Below, piece by piece: positions 1 to 14,200 of a stretch of DNA of 64,000 nucleotides. Source of the stretch: Brugia malayi (Eukaryota; Nematoda; Chromadorea; Rhabditida; Onchocercidae); the NCBI RefSeq assembly GCF_000002995.4, contig NW_025062478.1:1550001-1614000 (forward strand), given 5' to 3'. Both the position numbers and the translations under genes were made by a program. Every line of letters starts with the position of its first letter. The stretch's first letter is position 1. The notes under the pieces are model-generated. The model was given only the letters and a program-made list of their open reading frames with translations, searched no databases and was not told the DNA's origin.

Positions 1-3000
1 TAGTTGAAGTAATAAAAATATTAGAATACTGAGTGGTAAAAATGAAAATAATACCAGAAAAATAAAATAATGAAAAAAAAAAATGTTAATATTATAATGA
101 TAATAATAAAATATGGAACATAACGCAAAAACTGTTGGAAAATAAAATGCTAAAAGAGAATAATGCTAATCAAAGCATCATAATATAAAAAATAAAAAAT
201 TTAGAAATACTAGATGCTAAATAGTATGGGAATATAGAATACCGGAAAAGAATACAGAATACCGTAATAACAAAATACGGAATATCAAAACGGTAAAAAT
301 AACAAATATGAAATGTCAGAAAAGCAGTGTATAAGTATAAAAAACAGAAATATAATGCTGTTACATCTTTAAAAAATTTATTTTTAAAGTTTGTGATTGT
401 CTTTAAATACATTACCATTTTACATTGTCTTTTTAGAATAACTACTAAATAACTTGAAATATGAAATTATTGTTAATGGATATTAATTAACGGTCCAAGA
501 AATGGTTATTAATCAAATGGGTGTAATCTTTCTCGTCTTTCATTATCAAAATTATATCTTATATCTTATCCTATCACTTTCTTCCCTTTTCATTGTTCTC
601 TTCTAGAAAATATACCATAATTTTAATAAATGAATCGATGAAGAAATCGAATGGATAGATAAATTCAGACTAAAGAGAAAGAAAATAATTCATCAAATAT
701 GCTAATCAGCATTATTCCCAAAAGGACTGTTATATTGCCACTTATAATATCAACTGATTTTTCAAAATATTTGATAAATTACATAAATTATATCACATTT
801 TAATGTATACTGTTATCAAAGAAAGACAACAAAAATAATAGTTATTTAAAAACTGAAAACCAGCTAATACATGATACAGCTAATAATTCTACATTCGATT
901 TACAATTTTTTTTTTCAATCAAAATCCAATAACTATAAAAAATACTTTGGAAAAAGCAAAAAAAAAAAAAAAAAAAGGTGAAAAAATCCAAATCTAAAAA
1001 TACTATGAAAATATATCACAAATGGATACCTATAAATATAAAAATGAAAAAATCCAAAATGAAGTAAAAATTATTTGAAATATAATTTAGTTGGAACATT
1101 AGACGAAGTGCAAATTTCTTCTGCATATAACACCAAAAAAGAAAAAAAGAACAAGAAACAAAAAGTTTATTTCAAAGTAATAAATTATTTTGAGATTTGG
1201 AAATTTCACAAAGCGACTATTTTAGTAGTATATCACATTTATGAATAATTTAGATCACAATGATTTGTCCTTCAGAAAATGAAAAAAAAAAAGAAGGGAA
1301 GGACGAATTATTGTGTATCGATGTATCGTATTATTATTTACATTTTAATGAGATGGTGTGAAAAAAAAAGATATGAGATGAAAAAAAAGGGTACTAAAAT
1401 CTTGTTTCAATACTTAAAATTCCAATTAGACATTCACATACTCTAATGATGAGTTCAATTTTCATTTATTTTCGTAACAAAATTCTTTACTACGAAGTTT
1501 TTTTTTTTTCTTTTCCTTTTTGCTATTCATTGCGATGAAAGCATAAAATGAAACTTTGCAATAAATGAATTGAAAAAAATTTTCTGAAATTTATGAAATT
1601 TTTGCATAATCTTATAGAATTTATTATGGAAATGTTATGCTAACTTTTTGTTATGCAAATCAATTTTTTATGTCATTTTCATAAATTAAAATGAATTTAA
1701 CAAATTTGTGTTAGTGTTCTTTTCTTCTGGAAAATAATAAAACAATTATCACAAAACACATTTTAAAATTGCAAGTATACTTGAAATCAAAATATCTCGC
1801 AAACTAAAGTAGCAACAATTTAGGCGTAAAATTTGTGTACAATGATTATTAATTATACAAGCTATTAACATACCAGTTTTTTTTTTTAAAAAAAATAATT
1901 AAATATTTTCAAATTGGTAGAAGTAAGTTCTGTAGCAACTTTGATACAAAAAATTTTTATTTTTTATTTTATTTTTTTTAAATTATTGTTTTTATCTTCT
2001 AAAATCTAAAATTTTATCTTTTATTCAAATACAAAAATATTATTATCAAATGTAACTTTTAATTTGCAAATCGATTTCTTTAGCTTTTAATCTAAACCAA
2101 TTTAGTTATATGAATCGCTGAAAAAATCAATTACATTACTTCATTTAAATAGAATCGCAAATCACTGAACATCAATAATCTATTATTGATTAAGTGAATC
2201 AAAAAATAAAAAAAAGCATAAAAGTAAAAAGTATAAAAAAAGTGTTTAGTGTTTTTAACCAAAATAAAGAATGATTTGAGTTCAATAAATAGAAAATTAA
2301 TGCCAAAGTTTAATTCTAAAATACAAGTTTAATTTCACAATGAAAGGTATCAGCAATTTTTACAAGTAATTACTCAAAAATAATTTTTCTCACATCTGAA
2401 AAGCGAAATTTATTTGTTTTCTTTAAGATAAATCTTTGGTGAAAAAAAACAGCGGTTTTAAAAAATTTGTTAAATTTTGATTGATTTTGGAAATATATGT
2501 GATAACGATATGATTACAATCTGTATTCGAATTAATTACAATAATCAGTTGCTTAGCTGAAAAAAAATTCGGTTAAAATCATTTCATTTTTCTTGAATGT
2601 TAACAATTTTTCATTGATCTATTTATGATCAAAGTCAATTTGTTCTCAAAACCAGAAATTTAATCATTTCTTTTTTAATGTATAAAAAATAATATTGTAA
2701 TCCTTAAATGATCAACTAAGCTAAAATCATTTAATTAACTTAATAATCCATTCATCTCTCATTTTACGCTTCAATAATCTATAAAATTTGATTAAAATCA
2801 ACACAGTTACCAAGCAAATATTGGGATGAATAATCAGTGAGAAATTCAGAAAACGATTTAAATTTCATCAGCGCCAGAAGGCAAAAAAAATTTTGAACAC
2901 TTCAAAACTTATCTATCGTGAGAAATGTTTTCGTTATTTTTCAAGGATAGAATTAATTACTGAAAAATTTTCATAAAGGAAAAAAAAGCACTCATTTCTA

Positions 3001-3190
3001 GTAAATTTTTAATGTTAACTAATTCAATAATAGTTAATAACAACAACAACAATAATAATAATAAAATTAGTAATACTAATAATAATAATAGTAATTTTGA
3101 TAATGATGATGATAACAATGATGCAATAACGAGAAAGAGAATAACTGTGTTAAATTTTATAAGTTTTACAAATCTCCTTCACAACATATA

Positions 3191-3263
3191 AAATTTTTAT
3201 GGAAGATTGAAAGAAGTTTGTATAATTTAAAAAATTTTTATGGAAGATTGAAAGAAGTTTGTA
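3191..3263. repeat. Tandem duplication, two 32-bp copies with 41-bp period
   Basis: The same 32 bases, beginning AAATTTTTATGGAAGATTG, occur at 3191-3222 and again at 3232-3263 with no mismatch. A 9-bp AT spacer separates them. Perfect identity suggests a recent local duplication. Confidence 0.9.
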
Positions 3264-6200
3264 GAATTTTTTGTAATTTCTAATATTCAAATTTCATTAC
3301 ATCAATTCTAACAGTTTGTTATATAAATTGTAAAAATTTGATGCCTAGCAATCAATTATTATTCAATAAGATTAATTTGAATCAAATGCAAATTAAAATT
3401 ATAATTTTTTTCTTGCAATTTTCTCAGTGATCAAATTATCAGCTGAGAATCATTACAATAATTTTAGCTTTTTAAATTTTAATTTGTTGGTATTAAATGA
3501 GTTTAAGCTAACAAAAGATTTCATTATTTTGAGAAGCAAAATGAAAAGATAAAATTATTTCAACTTTATTAACGATGCAAAATGAGAAAAGTGCAAATTT
3601 CAACGACAAATTTGCAGGTTTTTTTAATTGCTAAAGTTGAAAGATTATCTATTGTTCCTGCAATAATAGATTTTTCTTTTTGAAGAGCTTCAATTCAATC
3701 TCAAAAAAATTAATAAAATATTTTTGATAACAATTAACTAATAATTGAATGTAATTTGTTGCTTCATTAAATTTGATTTAATTCTTTTACAATTTTTTTA
3801 TCCTTAATCTTAGTTCAACTCACTTAATTTTCCTTTAATTTTCCAAAAAAAAAAGTGAAAAAGTTTTTAAAATTTTTTTTCAATCTGTGTTTATTTGTTT
3901 CCTTGTTTTTTCTTTAAACGATAACAGGTAGTATTGTCAATAAAAAAAAACCAAAGTAAAAATTTTTCTTTCCAGTTTCTTTTTCAGATTAAATTGGATT
4001 TTAAGCCTTGGAACTGCGATGTTTTTTTTTTTTTTTTTTGAATTCTATTAAGCAGTTGAAAAAGTTAAATTTTTCATAAATGACAAAAGCGAATTTATGT
4101 CTGTTGTTGGAATGAAGTTACTTGTCATGGCTGTTAATTATTAAAATCTTTTACTGTTCAACAATTAAAAGAAATTGGCTTCTTGATAATTTCAGAAAAT
4201 TTTAAAATTTCAAGAAAAAAATTTATATATTTATTTATTTATGAATCTATATCATTACTAAAAGACGTTTTTTTTTTTTTTTTTTTTTTTTTTAATAACT
4301 GCTAAAGATCTAAAGCAACTAGCCGAAGAATTTCATTTCAAATATATACCAATATATTACTGAATAACTAATTAATTAATTTATTTATATTTCTAACAGA
4401 CAATATTTTGTTACCTAATTTATATGTATTCAGTAATTTCAGGTATTTAATTACAATTTGATAAAGCGATGTTACTTTTTTTTTCTTAATTATATTAATT
4501 AAGATATAAAAAAAAAATGGTAATAATTAGTACTTACTGCACCATAAATTTTCTAAAATATTACTTATTACTGCTAGTGCATCAATTCACGTATTACGTG
4601 TTAGGAAATTAATGCAAGTAACATTGTAAAATATCATTTTATGATATTTCATGAAGCTAGTAAATCTTTTAAAGTATAAAAAATATTTCTTTTTTGCTTA
4701 TATTTTCTGTTGCAAACAGTTGACGTATAAAACGGAATGCATACGTAAAGAGAAAAAGAAAATCTGACCTTTTTTACGAATTTAACAAAAATTAAAACTT
4801 GTAAATTATCACAACAAACAATGTTAAAAATTATTTTATTAATTCTTGATATTTCATATAAATTTACAAATAATACAAATTTATTTACATTAATAAAATG
4901 CAAAACTTTTATTTTAAATTTTCATTGAATTTGAAATTCTTTACACGACTGAGTGTATACCCAAAATAGTGTATTATTGATCCGTTGAGAATTACAGCAG
5001 TTGTAGCAATATAAATCTGAAATAAAAATATAAATTTGAAATAGAAATAAAAATATGAAAACCATTTGATTGATTTAAAACAGTTTTTTAATCTTTTGTT
5101 TTTTAATCATTTTTTTAAATCATTTTTTTAATCGTTCAAATCATTTTTTTAATCTTTTTGCAGTTAAATAATAGTTTTGAGAGAATTTTTTATTTCAAAC
5201 ATTTTTACAAAATGAAAATTTAATGAAAGATAAATTTTGATACCTATTTTGTTGATAATTTTCATTAAAAAAAGTTGCACAAAAAAACTTACTTAACTAA
5301 CAATCATTTAAAAGAAAATTTTTTTGCACATTTTGAAAAGAAAAAAGAAAACGAAGAAAGAGAGAAGGATAATTAATTAAAAGGAATAAAATTTGTAATT
5401 ATCACCAAAAAATTTATCACCTGATGTCACATCACAAAATTAAAAATTGTGATACTGCAAAGTTTACGTTCGAATTGAGGATTACATAGTAAACAAAATT
5501 ATCATGGAAATAAATTATTTGTAACTAAAAGAATAATGAAATATATACAAAAAGATGGCATACCTGAAATTATATTGGTTAATAGTTGAAACAATAAAAA
5601 GCAAAAAATATTGTAATTATGTAATTATTTATGTTAAATGTATTTTAAATAATATTTTAAAGGAAAAACACTGCTATTAAAATAGTACAAAGTTATAAAT
5701 CACTCACAAACTTTTCATTTTAACAAATTGACAAATTTAATTAAACTTTCAGACTAATCATTTAACTAATATCATCGTAGTAATTTCGGCAACTACCACA
5801 TTATCTCTCACTAATCTACCGTATCGCTTTTTTATCAGTTATCATATCACTTTTCTTATTCATCAATTATCATTTTCCTTCAATAAATAAAAAATATTCC
5901 AGTACTGTTTCTTATTTTTACTGTATGTTAATAACAAAACAAAAAAAAAAATGAAAATGTATATTTATAAAAATATTTTTTAATATATAAAATGCAAAAT
6001 TAAAAAAAAAGAAAAAGTGTGACTGTCAAGATTTTAATTCAGTAAATTGTAAATAATGTGACATAACTATCAAACAATCAATGTAAATATTATTTGCTAT
6101 TAATTGAATAAATAATATTAGCATTTTTAACATATCTAATTATTAAATATTAATAATTTTTTAACAGTTTTAAATTATTAGATGAATAGAATAAAAAGAA

Positions 6201-6869
6201 AAAAGCAAAAACTAAAAAAAAAAGAAATGAAAAAATCAAAATTTTAAATTTGTTATTTTACTTCATTTAACATTACTTTATTAATTACTGCAAATTTTTT
6301 TTTTTTAATTCTTTTAAAATTTCCTTTTTTTCGATTAGAAAATTTTCAATTTCTTTTTACATGAAAATATTTTATTTATCATATTCAGAAAAATAAAAAT
6401 TATCACATTTTTTTGTGCAATTTTAAAAAGTCGTCAGAAATGCAATGCTAAATTTTTAAATTGTTGCTAGCAATGTGATTAATATAAATTTTGTTGTCCA
6501 ATGAAGAAAAATAGAAATTTATAGCACAATAAATTTTAATTATAACATTATTTAATAAATAACTGTAAGTTATATATTTATTTAATACCCAAAAAATAGT
6601 GATAAAATAAAGAAGATAATTGAAGTATTGATGATAATTCGTTTACTTAAATATTGTTATAATCGTAATTTACTAAATAATTAACAAACAATTATATGTA
6701 TACAATTCGCAACTCAGAATAGCTATTTGATAACTGCCACATAAACAAATTATCATCGATTTTTTTTGGAAAACTTTGACATGAGATGCTAACAGAGTAT
6801 AGTTATTTGTTTACAAATTCTGTGGTATTCATGCTAATTTTATTTAGCTTCAGTCTATATTTAAAGAAC

Positions 6870-7590
6870 ATCTGATAATAACAATGATAACATAAATGAT
6901 AATAATGGTTAGAGCATAATAAATGATACTTGAAGTCGAGATGTACTAAAATTATTCTTTTTGGTGACAATATTAATGCAAATAATGATAATAATAACAG
7001 TAGTAATAATGTGAGCAATGATAATAGTACTAATGATAATATCAGCAAAGATAAGCTGAAATTACTTCCTTTAATGATAATGATAAGAATGAAAATGATA
7101 ACAAAAATAATAGCAAGAACAGTAGTGATACAACCGCAGACGACAATTGCAGCAATGATAATAACACCGATAATAGTAGAAACGAACAGTAACTGATAAG
7201 AGATATCATGAGTGATAGCATTACTAATGCTAGTAGTGTTAATACAATAATCATAACAATTATGAAGAGGCATGCAAAAATTATTTCCTTTAAATGATAG
7301 AACAATGTGCAAGTGGTAATTAAGTAGTAGAATATTAATTAAGGATAAAATCAACAGTGATAACACCAAATATTATCATAAATAATATGCACAATCTATT
7401 TTTTTAATGAGACCAATGCCAATTTTACCAGTGATAATATTAGTGATAATGATAATGATAGCAAGAATAATATCATAAAAATATGCAAAAATTACTTTCT
7501 TCAATGGTAGCAATATTAATGTAAGGAGTAATAATAGCAGTAACAATAATAATAGTATAATAGATAACGATAATAATAATAATACAGCAT
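6870..7590. repeat. Degenerate GATAAT/AATAAT microsatellite region
   Basis: About 700 bp are built from short variants of AATAAT, GATAAT and AGTAAT on the plus strand. Stop-free frames within it (for example a Leu/Ile/Ser-rich 188-codon frame on the minus strand, 6803-7369) are explained by this composition and show no protein-like character. It contains about 17 TGATAA or TGATAG matches to the GATA-factor site WGATAR. Confidence 0.75.
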
Positions 7591-7615
7591 CATAAAGAAT
7601 TTTTCTTTTTTTTTC

Positions 7616-7655
7616 CTCTCCCTCTCTCTCTCTCTCTCTCTCTTTATCTATCTAT
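7616..7655. repeat. (CT)n followed by (ATCT)n microsatellite
   Basis: An uninterrupted CT run of roughly 25 bases runs into ATCT repeats. Similar pyrimidine tracts recur on the plus strand of this window, at about 8391-8420, 19673-19700, 33519-33570, 36272-36306, 39716-39757 and 43779-43811. Confidence 0.9.
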
Positions 7656-10399
7656 CTTTCTGATCTTCTTTTATATTATCACAATAATGATAAGAGATTA
7701 ATTTAATTCATCCATCTTAATTAATATAATTAAAAAAGAAATTTGAAGAAAAAAAAAAAAAAAAAAGTTTAGTCAATAAAAGCAAACACATTAAAACATA
7801 TGTGCGAATGAATGTATAAATAAAATGAATTGTTCCTAAATTGAACAATTTGAGCAAATCAAAAGGAAATAGAACAATAGTATGCTAATAAGAGAACATT
7901 TTAGCTACTACCATAGCTTTCATTTATTTGCGCACAATTTGCATTTATCCAATCTGATGATATATGATTATTTGCTGAAATAGATATATGTATAGTAGAT
8001 TGGAGAGAAAATTTTAGTGTGAATTTATTGGTGAAACTTGAAAAGCTTTATTCCAGAATTGTATTAGTATCGGATAGCCTTCTTCCAATTGTCCTCAAAG
8101 GCGGAAAGAATTGAGATCCAATAAGAGCCAATCAGCGCAAATTTCTACTTAACGATGAAAAGGCTTCCAATCTTAAAATTCGTAACAGTTCTATTTCATC
8201 CTTTATCATTCACAAATACTTTCTCTTTATATTTACTTTCAAAAAAGTTTTTTTTTTTTTTTTTTTTTTTTTAATTTTTATTTATTTATAAATTTTTGCT
8301 AACAATTATTACTTTACTACAATTAAAATGAAATTTATCCTTGTATTTGATCCTTTTTCTTCTCTTGTTTTCTCCCTCTCTTTTCTGCTTTCTCTTTCCC
8401 TCTCTCTCTCCCTCTCTCTGTTTTTCTTATATTCTTTTGTATTGTCATTATAATAATACGAGAATATTCTAATTTTTTCTTTTTTTTTTTTTATTTATTT
8501 TAATTGGTAAAGACAATTTATTTTTAATATTTTTTTTATTTTTATTTTTTTTTATTATATTTTTATTTTTTTTATTTATTATTATTTTTTATTTTTATAT
8601 ATAAGCATTTTGAATTAAACACATTTTATGAATATATTTGTGTATTTGCTTATAACTTTTTTTTTTTTTGTACGACGCATTAAAGATGTGTAAATTTTAA
8701 TTTTAACAAGTTTAAAGTCATACAATTTTATGAAAAATAACAATGGAAATAGCTAAAGTTAATTAATACAAAAAATTTATTACTTTAAATAGTTTAAAAA
8801 CTTAAAATTTAATTCTGTAGTATATTTTTTTCTCTAAAATATGAAAAAAAGTTTTATGATAACCATCTTGCACTGTATAGATTGAATAAATTTAGCTGCT
8901 AATGTTTCATTTTTTTTTTTAAATTTCAAATTTATAATATTTTAATCTTTAACATTTTGTAAAATTTTCAAAATCACATAAAGTTGCACAGATTTTCTTG
9001 TTTTTAAATTTTATATGCAAAACTAAAATACTGAAAGTTTGAAGTAAATAGCGTAAAGAAAGTTTGGAATATTTGTGCTAATTAATTGCTGACTCACTGA
9101 TTTCTTCAAATAATATTAATTTCAATCTTTTTAAAAATATTTTGTTGTAATATTTTGTTTTTCTTCGATTTTAAAATTTGTTATTTGATAAAAAATGTAT
9201 TTTTCAAGTATTACTTTAAGCTTTAAAAAACATATATGCAATGTTTCTTCGTGTTTTCTTCTATTGTACAAATAATTTAATTATGCATTTCAAAAGCAAA
9301 GCAAAAAATATTTGAAATTCACAAATACTTTTTTTAAAAATACTAAGTTGTTCATTCTTAAAAAAAAAAATATTTATGAATTAACACAGCAAATATTTTA
9401 ATTATATATGCGAAGCATTTCAAACGGAGGAAAGAAAGAAACAATTACTGAAAATTCTGAAATAGTAATACTGAAAACTTTTCCAAATACTAGTATGAGT
9501 ATTGAAAAAAAAAAAAACTTTTTAAAATAGTAATATGAATTTTACAGTGATAATATTGATAACTGAAAATTCGAGAATAATAATGCTTTAAAGAAATGTT
9601 AAAAATTTTATCACATTTTTAAAAAAATTTTATTATAAAAAAAAAAACACATTTTTTTTTTGCAAAAAAAAAATTTGTGCAAATTGTTAGACTTTAAAAA
9701 CCAAAAAAAAAAAAAAAAGATACAAATTGATTATTAATAATTTATTTGTTAAAAGATATTTGAATAAATAGAAAATAAAAAAAAAAAAACATAAATAGAA
9801 ATAATTAAAATATAATAATAAATATTAGATACAAATAAACTGAAATGTAATCATCATCTGGCCCAAACTGAAAATGTAATTAAGAATTGGCTTTCTTTTC
9901 AATGCATCAAATCTAATTGATTATTCCAATAATTTTCTTTCATCTAAACAATTCACACACAATTCTTTGCCATTTTTAAAATTGAAGCATAAGGATCTCC
10001 CGGGGTACTCTAGGATAATTATTTCAATCCACTTGGTCTAACTCATCCACATCTCCTAGTACCTATTGAGCTATTTCAATCAATCACAACATTCATCATT
10101 TCATTTATTCATTTAATGAATAAACACTTTTGTTATAAATGCTACTTAAGTGTCCACTTCGTTTTTCGGGAATGCTTATCAAGCTTTAGCTGTAGAGAAA
10201 GAAGCTAACTGTTAGAAATGGATATCCAGCATTGTCATACATATACTACTAATATCTTTCTTCATTACATTCTTTTCTTTAATTAAATTTTTCAAAAATG
10301 TTTTCTTTTTTTTGGCACTTTTTTTTTTAAAAATATATTAATTTTATTTTTCTCTAAAAATCTATTTTAATGTTTTTTTATTTTCTCTAGTTGGTTTTT

Positions 10400-10800
10400 A
10401 ATAAATGAAGTAACTATTATCATAATCATCACTTTCACTATCATTATTATCCTCACTATTGTATAGTTGTAGTTACTGTTATTATTGTTATTATTATTAT
10501 TTAAAGTATATTTGAATAAAAAGTTGTCAATTATTAGTCTCCAGGATTTTTGTCAATGCAACATTGTCACAACATATATTATTCTCGTATTCTAAAAGAT
10601 CATTTTATTACTATGAAAAGTAATCATTATCAATGCACAATCAATATTATCATAATCATTTGCATCACTGTACAATTATTAGTGTTATCACACCGAAATT
10701 ATCATTTATATCACTGTCCTACCTATCATTATAATCGTCACATTCACTGTTATCATCATTATCAAACAGAAATTATCATGCTGATTAATACAATCATTAG
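10400..10800. repeat. Degenerate ATTATC microsatellite region (complement of 6870-7590)
   Basis: This stretch is rich in ATTATC, TCATTA and CTATCA, the reverse complement of the GATAAT-rich region 3 kb upstream. The 85-codon frame at 10550-10807 has many His, Ile and Tyr codons and reads as a composition artefact. The region ends about 240 bp before the first homeobox exon. Confidence 0.65.
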
Positions 10801-11033
10801 AAATTAGCTTTTATTTGCAAATGAAACATACAGCAATATTTTGTTATTAATATATTTTTGTGGTATAAAATAAAATAATTTTAGCATATTTTTTTTTTTT
10901 TTTTCAAATATTATTGAAATTTAATTTGTGAGTAAAATTTTTGCAAATTATTTGCATTTTAGATTTTTTTTTTGCACTCTCTTTGTTTTCAAAAATTTTC
11001 AATTTATTTCGATAAAAATACTCTCAGAATTTG

Positions 11034-11039
11034 TTTCAG
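11034..11039 (+). promoter_or_regulatory. Splice acceptor TTTCAG abutting the homeobox gene start codon
   Basis: TTTCAG matches the nematode 3' splice consensus and is followed directly by ATG at 11040. No coding exon is evident upstream, so it is either a spliced-leader trans-splice site or the acceptor of a 5' UTR intron. It supports choosing ATG 11040 as the start. Confidence 0.7.
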
Positions 11040-11232
11040 ATGAAAAGTATTAATGGAAATATGAAAAGTACAGTGATAATTGAAACAGATAAACGAAATG
11101 ATATGTTAAGAAAAAATGATAATAAACAAAAAATGATAACTACAGCAATCAGTGGTACCAGTAATACAACAAAACAATTGATGCATCATCGATTTACTGT
11201 TAATGATATCTTATCACCACTGAATAATATTG
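11040..11232 (+). other. ceh-24: Isolated first coding exon of the homeobox gene (TN domain)
   Basis: This exon encodes 64 residues plus one base, ending in the TN motif [16 protein letters not shown]. The donor GTAAGT at 11233 is a strong consensus. The leftover G joins CT at 22124 to form an Ala codon, and the frame continues [17 protein letters not shown] without interruption. The frame also stays open past the donor to 11414 but becomes Lys-rich there and is intronic. Confidence 0.88.
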
Positions 11233-14200
11233 GTAAGTGTAATATTATTGGTTTAATTAAAACAAAAAGAAAAAAAAAACAGAAAAAGTTAGATTTTATT
11301 TTATCAAAAAATCTAATCACATATTATCAATTTATTTGTAGAAAGATGCAAAAAAAAAAAGTTAAATTTCTTCAAAAAAATAAAAAAAAATATCATTTAA
11401 ATGTTGCTGATTAGAGAATTTCAACTTTATATTATTGATTAATTTAAAAAAAAAAAAAAATTCTCAATCTAGCATTGAAATCTGGTTGGAAACAAAAAGG
11501 GAAGAAAATGAATTTATTTTTTTCACTTTTGATGGGTATATTTTAGCAAAAAGAAATTTATGTTATGAAAGACTTTTTTTATTTAAATAAACCATCTCAC
11601 ACATTTAAGAATTTTCTTAAATCTGTAAACTATTAAAATATTTCAACGAAATTATTACAATTATTGTTATGGATTTTAAATTAAGCCTGGAACTGAATAT
11701 TATTTTGCAACTTATTTAATTATAATTTTACATTTAAAAAAATGAAAACTTTCAAAATTTAAAAAAAGAAAGAAAAATTTGCATTATAAAATTTATTTAA
11801 GCAACAAATAATGTAAACTTATCAAAATTCATTGATTACAAAATGTAACAAATTAGTAATTTATAACTTTGCCTGAAAAAAAAAAGAATTGTTGAAAAAA
11901 CAAAAATTCAATTAAATATTTTTTTCATAGCTTTAAGAAACATAATGAAAAAAAAAAAAAAAAAAATCAAGCAAATAGCTACAACAAATATTTTATCAAC
12001 TTTTTGCTATTTATTATCACTTCTCTTCTTATCATTGCCTTTCACTATCACAATCGTTTTTCCCCTGCATATCCGCGGTATTGATGATTTCTCTTTCTAT
12101 TTTATCACTGAGTGATAATGATAACAATGTTTTTTTTTCTTTCTTTCTTTCTTTCATCCAATTTTCCAAATGCTAATCCACGATATTTTTGTTCATTCAA
12201 TTATTATTGATATTTATTCTCTGTAGTAAACTTCATTCAAAAATAATTTTTTATCAGATATTCCATGATAACTGATAATCCATTGATATTTTCAAACCAT
12301 TCAAATTCTGCAATTATAATCATATTTCAATAAATTTTCTTTGATATGATAATACTCATCCAAAAAAGATAAAAACAAAAATTTATCCATTATAATCTAC
12401 TCTTTAAACTATTTCTCCTTTTTTTTTTTTTTTGACAATATACTTTCACTGACAAATAACCAAATAAATTTCTCCATCGGTTTTCTTTTTTATCATACTG
12501 TAAAAACGAAAGAGGAAAAAAGGAAATGCGACAATATCTATGTGACAATTATATAAAAAATGTCTACTATAACCCTATTGTATTGCAATCCTATTTATCC
12601 ATATTACACGAAGATAATCTTGCATATTTGTTTGTACAATTAATGGAAAATTTCTAATCAAAAAAAAAAAAAGTAAAGATAAAAAAGAATATTTTTCATT
12701 ATCTAAAATAATCCTAAAGAAAAAAAAAAAAAAAAAAAAAAAAAAAAGAAAGAAGTAAATAAATAGAAAATTAGCAATAATTTGTTTATTAGTTATTAAA
12801 ATGTACACATTAATAAACATATTTATTTTTTAATTAATAATGGAAAATGAAAAAAAAAAAAAAAAAAGTTAATGGTTTTTGATTGAATGACTTATCGTCG
12901 CTTCACTTTCATTTTCATTTATTTACATTTTCAACTACGGTATTCATTTTATCTCATCCATGCATGCACGATTTTATGTTTATTATACTATTGTCACCAC
13001 CATTAGTAATTTGTGTCAAACCTTTTCGTCTTTTCATTTCTCGTCCAACGTGTAAACATAGGTGTCCATATTATTAATCTATATTTCAAATGTTATCTCA
13101 TTTTTATAATTAATTAATGGATAAGATTAGAATTTATTTGATTCATGAAATTATTCATTAATTATAATTACTTATGACTGTGTGATATTTTCCATTTTAG
13201 CTATAAAATTTTGATGTATTAAAATTAATAGTTAAAAAATAAGTGCTCGTGCTTTTTCTTATTATTATGATTAAAAAATTAAATAAATTCAAAAAAAAAA
13301 AAAAAAAAAAAAAATTTATTTGTATATTCTAATTACATTTACGAATTAAATTATTAAAAAAATATAAATGCAAATTAAATTATTAAATAATTTAATATTA
13401 GGTCAAGATTTTATTTCTTAATTTTTGTTATATTCTATGAAAGATTTATTTGTTTTAACAAAAAATAAAATTTTGCTAAGACATTTGCAGAAGATATTTG
13501 TAAATATTTCTTGTTAGATAACATTGTGCTATTTTAAATTCATATTTTCTCATAAAAACTTTTCAAAAAAATGTTCAATCATATTCATTAATAAATTTGA
13601 TCAATTTGTAAATCAAGTAAAATGAAATTAAAGTATCTATGAAAATAAAACGATTTGAATTATTAAAAGCTTAATATATATATTTTTGTTCTCAATTCAT
13701 AGCCCTCTAATTTAGAAAAAAAAAAAAAAACAAATTAATTAATTTAAAATACAAAATTTTTTTACTGGATTTCAATTTTATTTCAGGTTTTTTAGTAATT
13801 TATTATCTGTTATAATTTCTTAATTTCGAACAATATTTGTACATTTTGAATGGGAAATTAATTCGGAAATAATTTCTTCTCTCCTATTTACAAAACTAAT
13901 AATATGTTTTGCTCTTCAAAATTTCCTGCTTAATTCGAAAATTTAAGTTATTTTGATCTGATCTCAAAATTAAAATATTCAAAATGTTCAAAAATTTACA
14001 ACTAATTTAATATGCATTATTAAAAAAGAAGTACAACCTTCCCTAACAATTATATTGTTTTTTAAATATACAAAAAATTTTAACTTATCAGTGCGACATA
14101 AACATTACTTTAATTCCTGTAATTTTAATCTAATTAAATTAAATCAACTTATGGTAACCACAGATTTTCAATTTCGTCTCATAAAAATATTCAAAACATT

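Larger units (their letters stand above)
1..11039. other. Gene-free AT-rich region 5' of the homeobox gene
   Basis: No exon chain with plausible protein sequence and splice sites was found on either strand. The sequence is mostly A/T homopolymers, degenerate GATAAT or ATTATC microsatellites (about 6870-7590 and 10400-10800) and CT tracts. Two stretches are visibly less AT-rich and non-repetitive, about 8040-8220 and 9960-10250. They are the best places to look for promoter or enhancer elements of the gene starting at 11040. A non-coding or 5' UTR exon here cannot be excluded. Confidence 0.6.

Noticed and set aside
6803..7369. 188-codon frame on the minus strand, Leu/Ile/Ser-rich, looking like a membrane protein
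   Set aside because: It is the translation of a degenerate ATTATC microsatellite; other frames across the same DNA are also open, and there is no motif or splice context.
11233..11414. Continuation of the first homeobox exon as a longer 127-codon protein
   Set aside because: A strong GTAAGT donor occurs right after the TN motif, and the following codons are Lys/Asn-rich intron translation.
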